Assembly: GCF_032854445.1 (NCBI RefSeq)
Contig: NW_027018064.1
Span: forward strand, 1-64,000
Direction of reading: 5' to 3'
From: Liolophura sinensis
Taxonomy: Eukaryota > Mollusca > Polyplacophora > Chitonida > Chitonidae
Length of the DNA stretch: 64,000 nt
Positions 13,155-25,264 of this stretch are shown here, piece after piece. Position 1 is the first letter of the stretch; the number at the start of each line of letters is the position of its first letter. Position numbers and translations under genes: made by a program. Under the pieces are notes generated by a model, which worked only from the letters and a program-made list of their open reading frames with translations, was not told the origin of the DNA and ran no database searches.

Positions 13155-16100
13155 TGTTCCAGTGTTGCTGGTAAGAGGCTAATCCGACGTATTTTGTCAC
13201 GAGAAATCGAATGGTGCAAACCGCGTTGCTCTCCGACCAATACTTTTGGCTGTAGCGACCATTCAATGATTATTGATGTCATAATCACGTGCCCAGCAAC
13301 GGCTGTTACTCCATGGAAACCAGGGATATTTGCAATTTTTTAACAGCTGCCGATGCCTGGCCCAATTCCGCATCTTTTGGCACCTTATAAATGTGGGTCA
13401 GTGTTTAGTTGTACTTTTTACAGCAGACTGTATCAAGTACCTTGTGTTTTTAATGTACAAATGGTGTGGTTTTTCTACACGTAGATAAAGACATTGAGAT
13501 TGTCTTCGACTTAGAAGTAAGGCAATTGCTGGGTGAGTTAAATGGGCTTAGCCCAAAGATTTCAGGTCTTCTGGGCTACCGAAGGGCACATAACTTATAG
13601 TCAAAAGTTGAATATAGTAATGACCAGTCGCGATTGTACAGATTACAGTGTAACCGATTTCAATTAACAAAAAGACCAGGCAAAAATGCAAAAGTGGAAA
13701 AAATGTTCCAGTGCTGCTGATAAGAGGCTAATCCGACGTATTTTGTGACGAAAAATTGAATGGTGCAAACCGCGTTGCTCTCCGACCAATACTTTTGGCT
13801 GTAGCGACAATTCAATGATCATTGATGTCATAATCACGTGCCCAGCAACGGCTCTTACTCCATGGAAACCAGGGATATTTGCAATATTTTAACAGCTGCC
13901 GATGCCTGGCCCAATTCCGCATCTTTTGGCACCTTATAAATGTGGATCAGTGTTTAGTTGTTCTTTTTACAGCAGACTGTATCAAGTACCTTGTGTTTTT
14001 TATGTACAAATGGTCTGGTTTTTTTACACGTAGATAAAGACATTGAGATTGTCTTGGACTTAGAAGTAAGACAATTGCTGGGTGAGTTAAATGCCCTTAG
14101 CCCAAAGATTTCAGGTCTTCTGGGCTACCGAAGGGCACATAACTTATAGTCAAAAGTTGAATATAGTAATGACCAGTCGCGTTGGTACATAGTACAGTGT
14201 AGCCGATTTCAATTAACAAAAAGACCAGGTAAAAATGCAAAATTGGAAAAACTGTTCCAGTGCTGCTGGCAAGAGAAAAATCCGACGTATTTTGTGACGA
14301 GAAATCGAATGGTGCAAACCGCGTTGCTCTCCGACCAATACTTTTGGCTGTAGCGACAATTGAATAATCATTTATGTCATAATCACGTGCATACCAACGG
14401 CTCTTACTCCATGGAAACCAGGGAAATTTGCAATTTTTCAACAGCTGCCGATGCCTGGCTCAATTCCGCATCTTTTGGCACCTTACTGAAGTGGGTCAGT
14501 GTTCAGTTGTACTTTTTACAGCAGACTGTATCAAGTACCTTGTGTTTTTTATGTACAAATGGTGTGGTTTTTCTACACGTAGATAAAGACATTGAGATTG
14601 TCTTCGACTTAGAAGTAAGACAATTGCTGGGTAAGTTAAGTGGGCTTAGCCCAAAGATTTCAGGTCTTCTGGGCTACCGAAGGGCACATAACTTATAGTC
14701 AAAAGTTGAATATAGTAATGACCAGTCGCGATTGTACAGATTACAGTGTAACCGATTTCAATTAAAAAAAAGACCAGGTAAAAATGCAAAAGTGGAAAAA
14801 ATGTTCCAGTGCTGCTGATAAGAGGCTAATCCGACGTATTTTGTGACGAAAAATCGAATGGTGCAAACCGCGTTGCTCTCCGACCAATACTTTTGGCTGT
14901 AGCGACAATTCAATGATCATTGATGTCATAATCACGTGCCCAGCAACGGCTGTTACTCCATGGAAACCAGGGAAATTTGCAATTTTTCAACAGCTGCCGA
15001 TGCCTGGCTCAATTCCGCATCTTTTGGCACCTTTCTTAAGTGGGTCAGTGTTCAGTTGTACTTTTTACAACAGACTGTATCAAGTACCTTGTGTTTTTTA
15101 TGTACAAATGGTGTGGTTTTTCTACACGTAGATAAAGACATTGAGATTGTCTTGCACTTAGAAGTAAGGCAATTGCTGGGTGAGTTAAATGGGCTTAGCC
15201 CAAAGATTTCAGGTCTTCTGGGCTACCGAAGGGCACATAACTTATAGTCAAAAGTTGAATATAGTAATGACCAGTCGCGATTGTACAGAGTACAGTGTAG
15301 CCGATTTCAATTAACAAAAAGACCAGGCAAAAATGCAAAAGTGGAAAAACTGTTCCAGTGCTGCTGGTAAGAGGCTAATCCGACGTATTTTGTGACGAGA
15401 AATCGAATGGTGCAAACCGCGTTGCTCTCCGACCAATACTTTTGGCTGTAGCGACAATTCAATGATCATTGAAGTCATAATCACGTGCCCAGCAACGGCT
15501 CTTACTCCATGGAAACCAGGGATATTTGCAATTTTTTAACAGCTGCCGATGCCTGGCCCAATTCCGCATCTTTTGTCACCTTATAAATGTGGGTCAGTGT
15601 TTAGTTGTACTTTTTACAGCAGACTGTATCAAGTACCTTGTGTTTTTTATGTACAAATGGTGTGGTTTTTCTACACGTAGATAAAGACATTGAGATTGTC
15701 TTGGACTTAGAAGTAAGACAACTGCTGGGTGAGTTAAATGGGCTTAGCCCAAAGATTTCAGGTCTTCTGGGCTACCGAAGGGCACATAACTTATAGTCAA
15801 AAGTTGAATATAGTAATGACCAGTCGCGATTGTACAGAGTACAGTGTAGCCGATTTCAATTAACAAAAAGACCAGGTAAAAATGCAAAAGTGGAAAAACT
15901 GTTCCAGTGCTGCTGGTAAGAGTCTAATCCGACGTATTTTGTGACGAGAAATCGAATGGTGCAAACCGCGTTGCTCTCCGACCAATACTTTTGGCTGTAG
16001 TGACAATTGAATGATCATTGATGTCATAATCACGTGCCCAGCAACGGCTCTTACTCCATGGAAACCAGGGAAATTTGCAATTTTTCAACAGCTGCCGATG

Positions 16101-17577
16101 CCTGGCTCAATTCCGCATCTTTTGGCACCTTACTGAAGTGGGTCAGTGTTCAGTTGTACTTTTTACAGCAGACTGTATCAAGTACCTTGTGTTTTTCATG
16201 TACAAATGGTGTGGTTTTTCTACACGTAGATAAAGACATTGAGATTGTCTTGCACTTAGAAGTAAGACAATTGCTGGGTGAGTTAAATGGGCTTAGCCCA
16301 AAGATTTGACGTCTTCTGGGCTACCGAAGGGCACATAACTTATAGTCAAAAGTTGAATATAGTAATGACCAGTAGCGATTGTACAGAGTACAGTGTAGCC
16401 GATTTCAATTAACAAAAATACCAGGCAAAAATGCAAAAGTGGAAAAACTGTTCCAGTGCTGCTGTTAAGAGGCTAATCCGACATATTTTGTGACGAGAAA
16501 TCGAATGGTGCAAACCGCGTTGCTCTCCGACCAATACTTTTGGCTGTAGTGACAATTGAATGATCATTGATGTCATAATCACGTGCCCAGCAACGGCTCT
16601 TACTCCATGGAAACCAGGGAAATTTGCAATTTTTCAACAGCTGCCGATGCCTGGCTCAATTCCGCACCTTTTGGCACCTTATAAATGTGGGTCAGTGTTT
16701 AGTTGTACTTTTTACAGCAGACTGTATCAAGTACCTTGTATTTTTTATGTACAAATGGGCTGGTTTTTCTACACGTAGAAAAAGACATTGAGATTGTCTT
16801 GCACTTAGAAGAAAGGCAACTGCTGGGTGAGTTAAATGGGCTTAGCCTAAAGATTTCAGGTCTTCTGGGCTACCGAAGGGCACATAACTTATAGTCAAAA
16901 GTTGAATATAGTAATGACCAGTCGCGATTGTACAGAGTACAGTGTAGCCGATTTCAATTAACAAAAAGACCAGGCAAAAATGCAAAAGTTGAAAAACTGT
17001 TCCAGTGCTGCTGGTGAGAGGCTAATCCGACGTATTTTGTGACGAGAAATCGAATGGTGCAAACCGCGTTGCTCTCCGACCAATACTTTTGGCTGTAGCG
17101 ACAATTCAATGATTATTGATGTCATAATCACGTGCCCAGCAACGGCTCTTACTCCATGGAAACCATGGATATTTGCAATTTTTTAACAGCTGCCGATGCC
17201 TGGCTCAATTCCGCATCTTTTGGCACCTTATAAATGTGGGTCAGTGTTTAGTTGTACATTTTACAGCAGACTGTATCAAGTACCTTGTGTTTTTTATGTA
17301 CAAATGGTGTGGTTTTTCTACACGTAGATAAAGACATTGAGATTGTCTTGGACTTAGAAATAAGACAATTCCTGGGTGAGTTAAATGGGCTTGGCCCAAA
17401 GATTTGACGTCTTCTGGGCTACCGAAGGGCACATAACTTATAGTCAAAAGTTGAATATAGTAATGACCAGTCGCGATTGTACAGAGTACAGTGTTGCCGG
17501 TTTCTATTAACAAAAAGACCAGGCAAAAATGCAAAAGTGGAAAAACTGTTCCAGTGCTGCTGGTGAGAGGCTAATCC

Positions 17578-20500
17578 GACGTATTTTGTAACGAGAAATC
17601 GAATGGTGCAAACCGCGTTGCTCTCCGACCAATACTTTTGGCTGTAGTGACAATTGAATGATTATTTATGTCATAATCACGTGCCCAGAAACGTCTCTTA
17701 CTCCATGGAAACCAGGGAAATTTGCAATTTTTCAACAGCTGCCGATCCCTGGCTCAATTCCGCATCTTTTGGCACCTTACTGAAGTGGGTCAGTGTTCAG
17801 TTGTACTTTTTACAGCAGACTGTATCAAGTACCTTGTGTTTTTCATGTACAAATGGTCTGGTTTTTTTACACGTAGATAAAGACATTGAGATTGTCTTGC
17901 ACTTAGAAGTAAGACAATTGCTGGGTGAGTTAAATGGGCTTAGCCCAAAGATTTGACGTCTTCTGGGCTACCGAAGGGCAAATAACTTATAGTCAAAAGT
18001 TGAATATAGTAATGACCAGTCGCGATGGTACATAGTACAGTGTAGCCGATTTCAATTAACAAAAAGACCAGGTAAAAATGCAAAAGTGGAAAAACTGTTC
18101 CAGTGCTGCTGGTAAGAGGCTAATCCGACGTATTTTGTGACGAGAAATCGAATGGTGCAAACCGCGTTGCTCTCCGACCAATACTTTTGGCTGTGGTGAC
18201 AATTGAATGATCATTTATGTCATAATCACGTGCCCAGCAACGGCTCTTACTCCATGGAAACCAGGGATATTTTCAATTTTTCAACAGCTGCCGATGCCTG
18301 GCTCAATTCCGCATCTTTTGGCACCTTACTGAAGTGGGTCAGTGTTCAGTTGTACTTTTTACAGCAGACTGTATCAAGTACCTTGTGTTTTTCACGTACA
18401 AATGGTCTGGTTTTTCTACACGTAGATAAAGGCATTGAGATTGTCTTGCACTTAGAAGTAAGGCAATTGCTGGGTGAGTTAAATGGGCTTAGCCCAAAGA
18501 TTTCAGGTCTTCTGGGCTACCGAAGGGCACATAACTTATAGTCAAAAGTTGAATATAGTAATGACCAGTCGCGATTGTACAGTGTACAGTGTAGCCGGTT
18601 TCAATTAACAAAAAGACCAGGCAAAAATGCAAAAGTGGAAAAAACTGTTCCAGTGCTGCTGGTAAGAAGCTAATCCGACGTATTTTATGACGAGAAATCG
18701 AATGGTGCAAACCGCGTTGCTCTCCGACCAATACTTTTGGCTGTAGTGACAATTGAATGATCATTGATGTCATAATCATGTGCATACCAACGGCTCTTAC
18801 TCCATGGAAACCAGGGAAATTTGCAATTTGTCAACAGCTGCCGATGCCTGGCTCAATTCCGCATCTTTTGGCACCTTACTAAAGTGGGTCAGTGTTCAGT
18901 TGTACTTTTTACAGCAGAATGTATCAAGTACCTTTTGATTTTTATGTACAAATGGTGTGGTTTTTCTACACGTAGATAAAGACATTGAGATTGTCTTGGA
19001 CTTAGAAGTAAGACAATTCCTGGGTGAGTTAAAAGGGCTTGGCCCAAAGATTTCATGTCTTCTGGGCTACCGAAGGGCACATAACTTATAGTCAAAAGTT
19101 GAATATAGTAATGACCAGTCGCGATTGTACAGAGTACAGTGTAGCCGATTTCAATTAACAAAAAGATCAGGCAAAAATGCAAAAGTGGAAAAACTGTTCC
19201 AGTGCTGCTGGTAAGAGGCTAATCCGACGTATTTTGTGACGAGAAATCGAATGGTGCAATCCGCGTTGCTCTCCGACCAATACTTTTGGCTGTGGCGACA
19301 ATTAAATAATCATTTATGTCATAATCACGTGCGTAGCAACGGCTCTTACTCCATGGAAACCAGGGAAATTTGCAATTTTTCAACAGCTGCCGATGCCTGG
19401 CTCAATTCCGCATCTTTTGGCACCTTATAAATGTGGGTCAGTGTTAAGTTGTACTTTTCACAGCAGAATGTATCAAGTACCTTGTGATTTTTATGTACAA
19501 ATGGTGTGGTTTATCTACACGTAGATAAAGACATTGAGATTGTCTTGGACTTAGAAGTAAGACAATTGCTGGGTGAGTTAAATGGGCTTGGCCCAAAGAT
19601 TTCAGGTCTTCTGGGCTACCGAAGGGCACATAAATTATTGTCAAAAGTTGAATATAGTAATGACCAGTCGCGATTGTACAGAGTACAGTGTAGCCTGTTT
19701 CAATTAACAAAAAGACCAGGCAAAAATGCAAAAGTGGAAAAAAATGTTCCAGTGCTGCTGGTAGAGGCTAATCCGACGTATTTTATGACGAGATATCGAA
19801 TGGTGCAATCCGCGTTGCTCTCCGACCAATACTTTTGGCTGTAGTGACAATTGAATAAGCATTGATGTCATAATCATGTGCATACCAACGGCTCTTACTC
19901 CATGGAAACCAGGGAAATTTGCAATTTTTCAACAACTGCCGATGCCTGGCTCAATTCCGCATCTTTTGGCACCTTACTGAAGTGGGTCAGTGTTAAGTTG
20001 TACTTTTTACAGCAGAATGTATCAAGTACCTTTTGATTTTTATGTACAAATGGTGTGGTTTTTCTACACGTAGATAAAGACATTGAGATTGTCTTGGACT
20101 TAGAAGTAAGACAATTCCTGGGTGAGTTAAATGGTCTTGGCCCAAAGATTTCAGGTCTTCTGGGCTACCGAAGGGCACAAAACTTATAGTCAAAAGTTGA
20201 ATATAGTAATGACCAGTCGCGATTGTACAGAGTACAGTGTAGCCGATTTCAATTAACAAAAAGACCAGGTAAAAATGCAAAAGTGGAAAAACTGTTCCAG
20301 TGCTGCTGCCAAGAGGCTAATCCGACGTATTTTGTGACGAGAAATCGAATGGTGCGATCCGCGTTGCTCTCCGACCAATACTTTTGGCTGCAGCGACAAT
20401 TAAATAATCATTTATGTCATAATCACGTGCCCAGCAACGGCTCTTACTCCATGGAAACCAGGGAAATTTGCAATTTTTCAACAGCTGCCGATGCCTGGCT

Positions 20501-21421
20501 CAATTCCGCATCTTTTGGCACCTTACTGAAGTGGGTCAGTGTTCAGTTGTACTTTTTACAGCAGACTGTATCAAGTACCTTGTGTTTTTCATGTACAAAT
20601 GGTGTGGTTTTTCTACACGTAGATAAAGACATTGAGATTGTCTTGGACTTAGAAGTAAGACAATTGCTGGGTGAGTTAAATGGGCTTAGCCCAAAGATTT
20701 GACGTCTTCTGGGCTACCAAAGGGCACATAACTTATAGTCAAAAGTTGAATATAGTAATGACCAGTCGCGATTGTACAGAGTACAGTGTAGCCGATTTCA
20801 ATTAACAAAAAGACCAGGTAAAAATGCAAAATTGGAAAAACTGTTTCAGTGCTGCTGGCAAGAGGCTAATCCGACGTATTTTGTGACGAGAAATCGAATG
20901 GTACAATCCGCGTTGCTCTCCGACCAATACTTTTGGCTGTAGCGACAATTAAATAAATATTTATGTCATAATCACGTGCGTACCAAAGGCTCTTACTCCA
21001 TGGAAACCAGGGAAATTTGCAATTTTTCAACAGCTACCGATGCCTGGCCCAATTCCACATCTTTTGGCACCTTACTGAAGTGGGTCAGTGTTCAGTTGTA
21101 CTTTTTACAGCAGACTGTATCAAGTACCTTGTGTTTTTCATGTACAAATGGTGTGGTTTTTCTACACGTAGATAAAGACATTGAGATTGTCATGCACTTA
21201 GAAGTAAGACAATTGCTGGGTGAGTTAAATGGGCTTGGCCCAAAGATTTCAGGTCTTCTGGGCTACCGAAGGGCACATAACTTATAGTCAAAAGTTGAAT
21301 ATAGTAATGACCAGTCGCGATTGTACAGAGTACAGTGTAGCCGGTTTCAATTAACAAAAAGACCAAGCAAACATGCAAAAGTGGAAAAACTGTTCCAGTG
21401 CTGCTGGTGAGAGGCTAATCC
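17578..21421 (+). repeat. Seven-unit higher-order repeat, copy 1 (U33-U39)
   Basis: Seven units (3844 bp) recur almost perfectly in the next 3843 bp. The identical tract runs from about 17529 to 21389 in this copy. It starts just after a mismatch at 17528/21372 and ends where the copies diverge near 21390/25234. The only internal difference noticed is C at 17844 versus T at 21688. Private alleles shared by both copies include 'tgtaacgag', 'cagaaacgtctc', 'cgagatatcg', 'ctgcagcgac' and 'aataaatatttatg'. The units within the copy differ from one another far more than the copies do, which marks a recent segmental duplication or an assembly duplication. Confidence 0.95.
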
Positions 21422-24400
21422 GACGTATTTTGTAACGAGAAATCGAATGGTGCAAACCGCGTTGCTCTCCGACCAATACTTTTGGCTGTAGTGACAATTG
21501 AATGATTATTTATGTCATAATCACGTGCCCAGAAACGTCTCTTACTCCATGGAAACCAGGGAAATTTGCAATTTTTCAACAGCTGCCGATCCCTGGCTCA
21601 ATTCCGCATCTTTTGGCACCTTACTGAAGTGGGTCAGTGTTCAGTTGTACTTTTTACAGCAGACTGTATCAAGTACCTTGTGTTTTTTATGTACAAATGG
21701 TCTGGTTTTTTTACACGTAGATAAAGACATTGAGATTGTCTTGCACTTAGAAGTAAGACAATTGCTGGGTGAGTTAAATGGGCTTAGCCCAAAGATTTGA
21801 CGTCTTCTGGGCTACCGAAGGGCAAATAACTTATAGTCAAAAGTTGAATATAGTAATGACCAGTCGCGATGGTACATAGTACAGTGTAGCCGATTTCAAT
21901 TAACAAAAAGACCAGGTAAAAATGCAAAAGTGGAAAAACTGTTCCAGTGCTGCTGGTAAGAGGCTAATCCGACGTATTTTGTGACGAGAAATCGAATGGT
22001 GCAAACCGCGTTGCTCTCCGACCAATACTTTTGGCTGTGGTGACAATTGAATGATCATTTATGTCATAATCACGTGCCCAGCAACGGCTCTTACTCCATG
22101 GAAACCAGGGATATTTTCAATTTTTCAACAGCTGCCGATGCCTGGCTCAATTCCGCATCTTTTGGCACCTTACTGAAGTGGGTCAGTGTTCAGTTGTACT
22201 TTTTACAGCAGACTGTATCAAGTACCTTGTGTTTTTCACGTACAAATGGTCTGGTTTTTCTACACGTAGATAAAGGCATTGAGATTGTCTTGCACTTAGA
22301 AGTAAGGCAATTGCTGGGTGAGTTAAATGGGCTTAGCCCAAAGATTTCAGGTCTTCTGGGCTACCGAAGGGCACATAACTTATAGTCAAAAGTTGAATAT
22401 AGTAATGACCAGTCGCGATTGTACAGTGTACAGTGTAGCCGGTTTCAATTAACAAAAAGACCAGGCAAAAATGCAAAAGTGGAAAAAACTGTTCCAGTGC
22501 TGCTGGTAAGAAGCTAATCCGACGTATTTTATGACGAGAAATCGAATGGTGCAAACCGCGTTGCTCTCCGACCAATACTTTTGGCTGTAGTGACAATTGA
22601 ATGATCATTGATGTCATAATCATGTGCATACCAACGGCTCTTACTCCATGGAAACCAGGGAAATTTGCAATTTGTCAACAGCTGCCGATGCCTGGCTCAA
22701 TTCCGCATCTTTTGGCACCTTACTAAAGTGGGTCAGTGTTCAGTTGTACTTTTTACAGCAGAATGTATCAAGTACCTTTTGATTTTTATGTACAAATGGT
22801 GTGGTTTTTCTACACGTAGATAAAGACATTGAGATTGTCTTGGACTTAGAAGTAAGACAATTCCTGGGTGAGTTAAAAGGGCTTGGCCCAAAGATTTCAT
22901 GTCTTCTGGGCTACCGAAGGGCACATAACTTATAGTCAAAAGTTGAATATAGTAATGACCAGTCGCGATTGTACAGAGTACAGTGTAGCCGATTTCAATT
23001 AACAAAAAGATCAGGCAAAAATGCAAAAGTGGAAAAACTGTTCCAGTGCTGCTGGTAAGAGGCTAATCCGACGTATTTTGTGACGAGAAATCGAATGGTG
23101 CAATCCGCGTTGCTCTCCGACCAATACTTTTGGCTGTGGCGACAATTAAATAATCATTTATGTCATAATCACGTGCGTAGCAACGGCTCTTACTCCATGG
23201 AAACCAGGGAAATTTGCAATTTTTCAACAGCTGCCGATGCCTGGCTCAATTCCGCATCTTTTGGCACCTTATAAATGTGGGTCAGTGTTAAGTTGTACTT
23301 TTCACAGCAGAATGTATCAAGTACCTTGTGATTTTTATGTACAAATGGTGTGGTTTATCTACACGTAGATAAAGACATTGAGATTGTCTTGGACTTAGAA
23401 GTAAGACAATTGCTGGGTGAGTTAAATGGGCTTGGCCCAAAGATTTCAGGTCTTCTGGGCTACCGAAGGGCACATAAATTATTGTCAAAAGTTGAATATA
23501 GTAATGACCAGTCGCGATTGTACAGAGTACAGTGTAGCCTGTTTCAATTAACAAAAAGACCAGGCAAAAATGCAAAAGTGGAAAAAAATGTTCCAGTGCT
23601 GCTGGTAGAGGCTAATCCGACGTATTTTATGACGAGATATCGAATGGTGCAATCCGCGTTGCTCTCCGACCAATACTTTTGGCTGTAGTGACAATTGAAT
23701 AAGCATTGATGTCATAATCATGTGCATACCAACGGCTCTTACTCCATGGAAACCAGGGAAATTTGCAATTTTTCAACAACTGCCGATGCCTGGCTCAATT
23801 CCGCATCTTTTGGCACCTTACTGAAGTGGGTCAGTGTTAAGTTGTACTTTTTACAGCAGAATGTATCAAGTACCTTTTGATTTTTATGTACAAATGGTGT
23901 GGTTTTTCTACACGTAGATAAAGACATTGAGATTGTCTTGGACTTAGAAGTAAGACAATTCCTGGGTGAGTTAAATGGTCTTGGCCCAAAGATTTCAGGT
24001 CTTCTGGGCTACCGAAGGGCACAAAACTTATAGTCAAAAGTTGAATATAGTAATGACCAGTCGCGATTGTACAGAGTACAGTGTAGCCGATTTCAATTAA
24101 CAAAAAGACCAGGTAAAAATGCAAAAGTGGAAAAACTGTTCCAGTGCTGCTGCCAAGAGGCTAATCCGACGTATTTTGTGACGAGAAATCGAATGGTGCG
24201 ATCCGCGTTGCTCTCCGACCAATACTTTTGGCTGCAGCGACAATTAAATAATCATTTATGTCATAATCACGTGCCCAGCAACGGCTCTTACTCCATGGAA
24301 ACCAGGGAAATTTGCAATTTTTCAACAGCTGCCGATGCCTGGCTCAATTCCGCATCTTTTGGCACCTTACTGAAGTGGGTCAGTGTTCAGTTGTACTTTT

Positions 24401-25264
24401 TACAGCAGACTGTATCAAGTACCTTGTGTTTTTCATGTACAAATGGTGTGGTTTTTCTACACGTAGATAAAGACATTGAGATTGTCTTGGACTTAGAAGT
24501 AAGACAATTGCTGGGTGAGTTAAATGGGCTTAGCCCAAAGATTTGACGTCTTCTGGGCTACCAAAGGGCACATAACTTATAGTCAAAAGTTGAATATAGT
24601 AATGACCAGTCGCGATTGTACAGAGTACAGTGTAGCCGATTTCAATTAACAAAAAGACCAGGTAAAAATGCAAAATTGGAAAAACTGTTTCAGTGCTGCT
24701 GGCAAGAGGCTAATCCGACGTATTTTGTGACGAGAAATCGAATGGTACAATCCGCGTTGCTCTCCGACCAATACTTTTGGCTGTAGCGACAATTAAATAA
24801 ATATTTATGTCATAATCACGTGCGTACCAAAGGCTCTTACTCCATGGAAACCAGGGAAATTTGCAATTTTTCAACAGCTACCGATGCCTGGCCCAATTCC
24901 ACATCTTTTGGCACCTTACTGAAGTGGGTCAGTGTTCAGTTGTACTTTTTACAGCAGACTGTATCAAGTACCTTGTGTTTTTCATGTACAAATGGTGTGG
25001 TTTTTCTACACGTAGATAAAGACATTGAGATTGTCATGCACTTAGAAGTAAGACAATTGCTGGGTGAGTTAAATGGGCTTGGCCCAAAGATTTCAGGTCT
25101 TCTGGGCTACCGAAGGGCACATAACTTATAGTCAAAAGTTGAATATAGTAATGACCAGTCGCGATTGTACAGAGTACAGTGTAGCCGGTTTCAATTAACA
25201 AAAAGACCAAGCAAACATGCAAAAGTGGAAAAATGTTCCAGTACTGCTGGTAAGAGGCTAATCC
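21422..25264 (+). repeat. Seven-unit higher-order repeat, copy 2 (U40-U46)
   Basis: This is the second copy of the preceding seven units, offset by 3844 bp, with one noticed substitution (T at 21688). Shared identity ends near 25233, where this copy reads 'gtggaaaaatgttccagtac' and copy 1 reads 'gtggaaaaactgttcc'. The last unit is 548 bp because of that one-base loss. Confidence 0.95.

Larger units (their letters stand above)
12637..13185 (+). repeat. Exemplar full-length unit (U24, 549 bp)
   Basis: This unit is close to the most common allele at most positions, so it is used as the reference. Hand count gives 227 G+C of 549 (41%) and 17 CpG sites. Landmarks in order: CACGTG at 12737-12742; CCATGG a little downstream; an inverted repeat TACAG/CTGTA at 12870-12883; near-palindrome TCTACACGTAGA; near-palindrome GGGCTTAGCCC at 12995-13005; GACGTC just after; and an A-rich tract at about 13119-13154. 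I found no internal subrepeat, so 549 bp is the basic unit and not a multimer of something smaller. The length is 3 x 183, so one reading frame carries over from unit to unit, but that frame has stops. Confidence 0.9.
7694..17577 (+). repeat. Units U15-U32, regular segment with local 2- and 4-unit echoes
   Basis: Eighteen full units, nearly all exactly 549 bp. The subtype with 'cttataaatgtggg' and 'gtttagttg' becomes frequent here (U16, U18, U21-U23, U25, U26, U29, U31, U32). U16 and U18 share 'ggacaccagggatatttg', a 2-unit shift of 1098 bp. U21-U22 resemble U25-U26 with a shift of 2197 bp (4 units), sharing 'gaccattcaatgattattg' and later 'gttgttctttttacag'. No gene or foreign insert is present. 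Confidence 0.9.

Noticed and set aside
20223-20702. 159-codon open frame, + strand
   Set aside because: It lies wholly in satellite, starts with TTG, and the same frame is stopped or shifted in most other units. An identical copy at 24067-24546 is explained by the seven-unit duplication.
17578-25264. Transposon or retroelement insertion as cause of the duplication
   Set aside because: The duplicated block is ordinary satellite in register with its flanks; no terminal repeats, target-site duplication or protein motifs are present.
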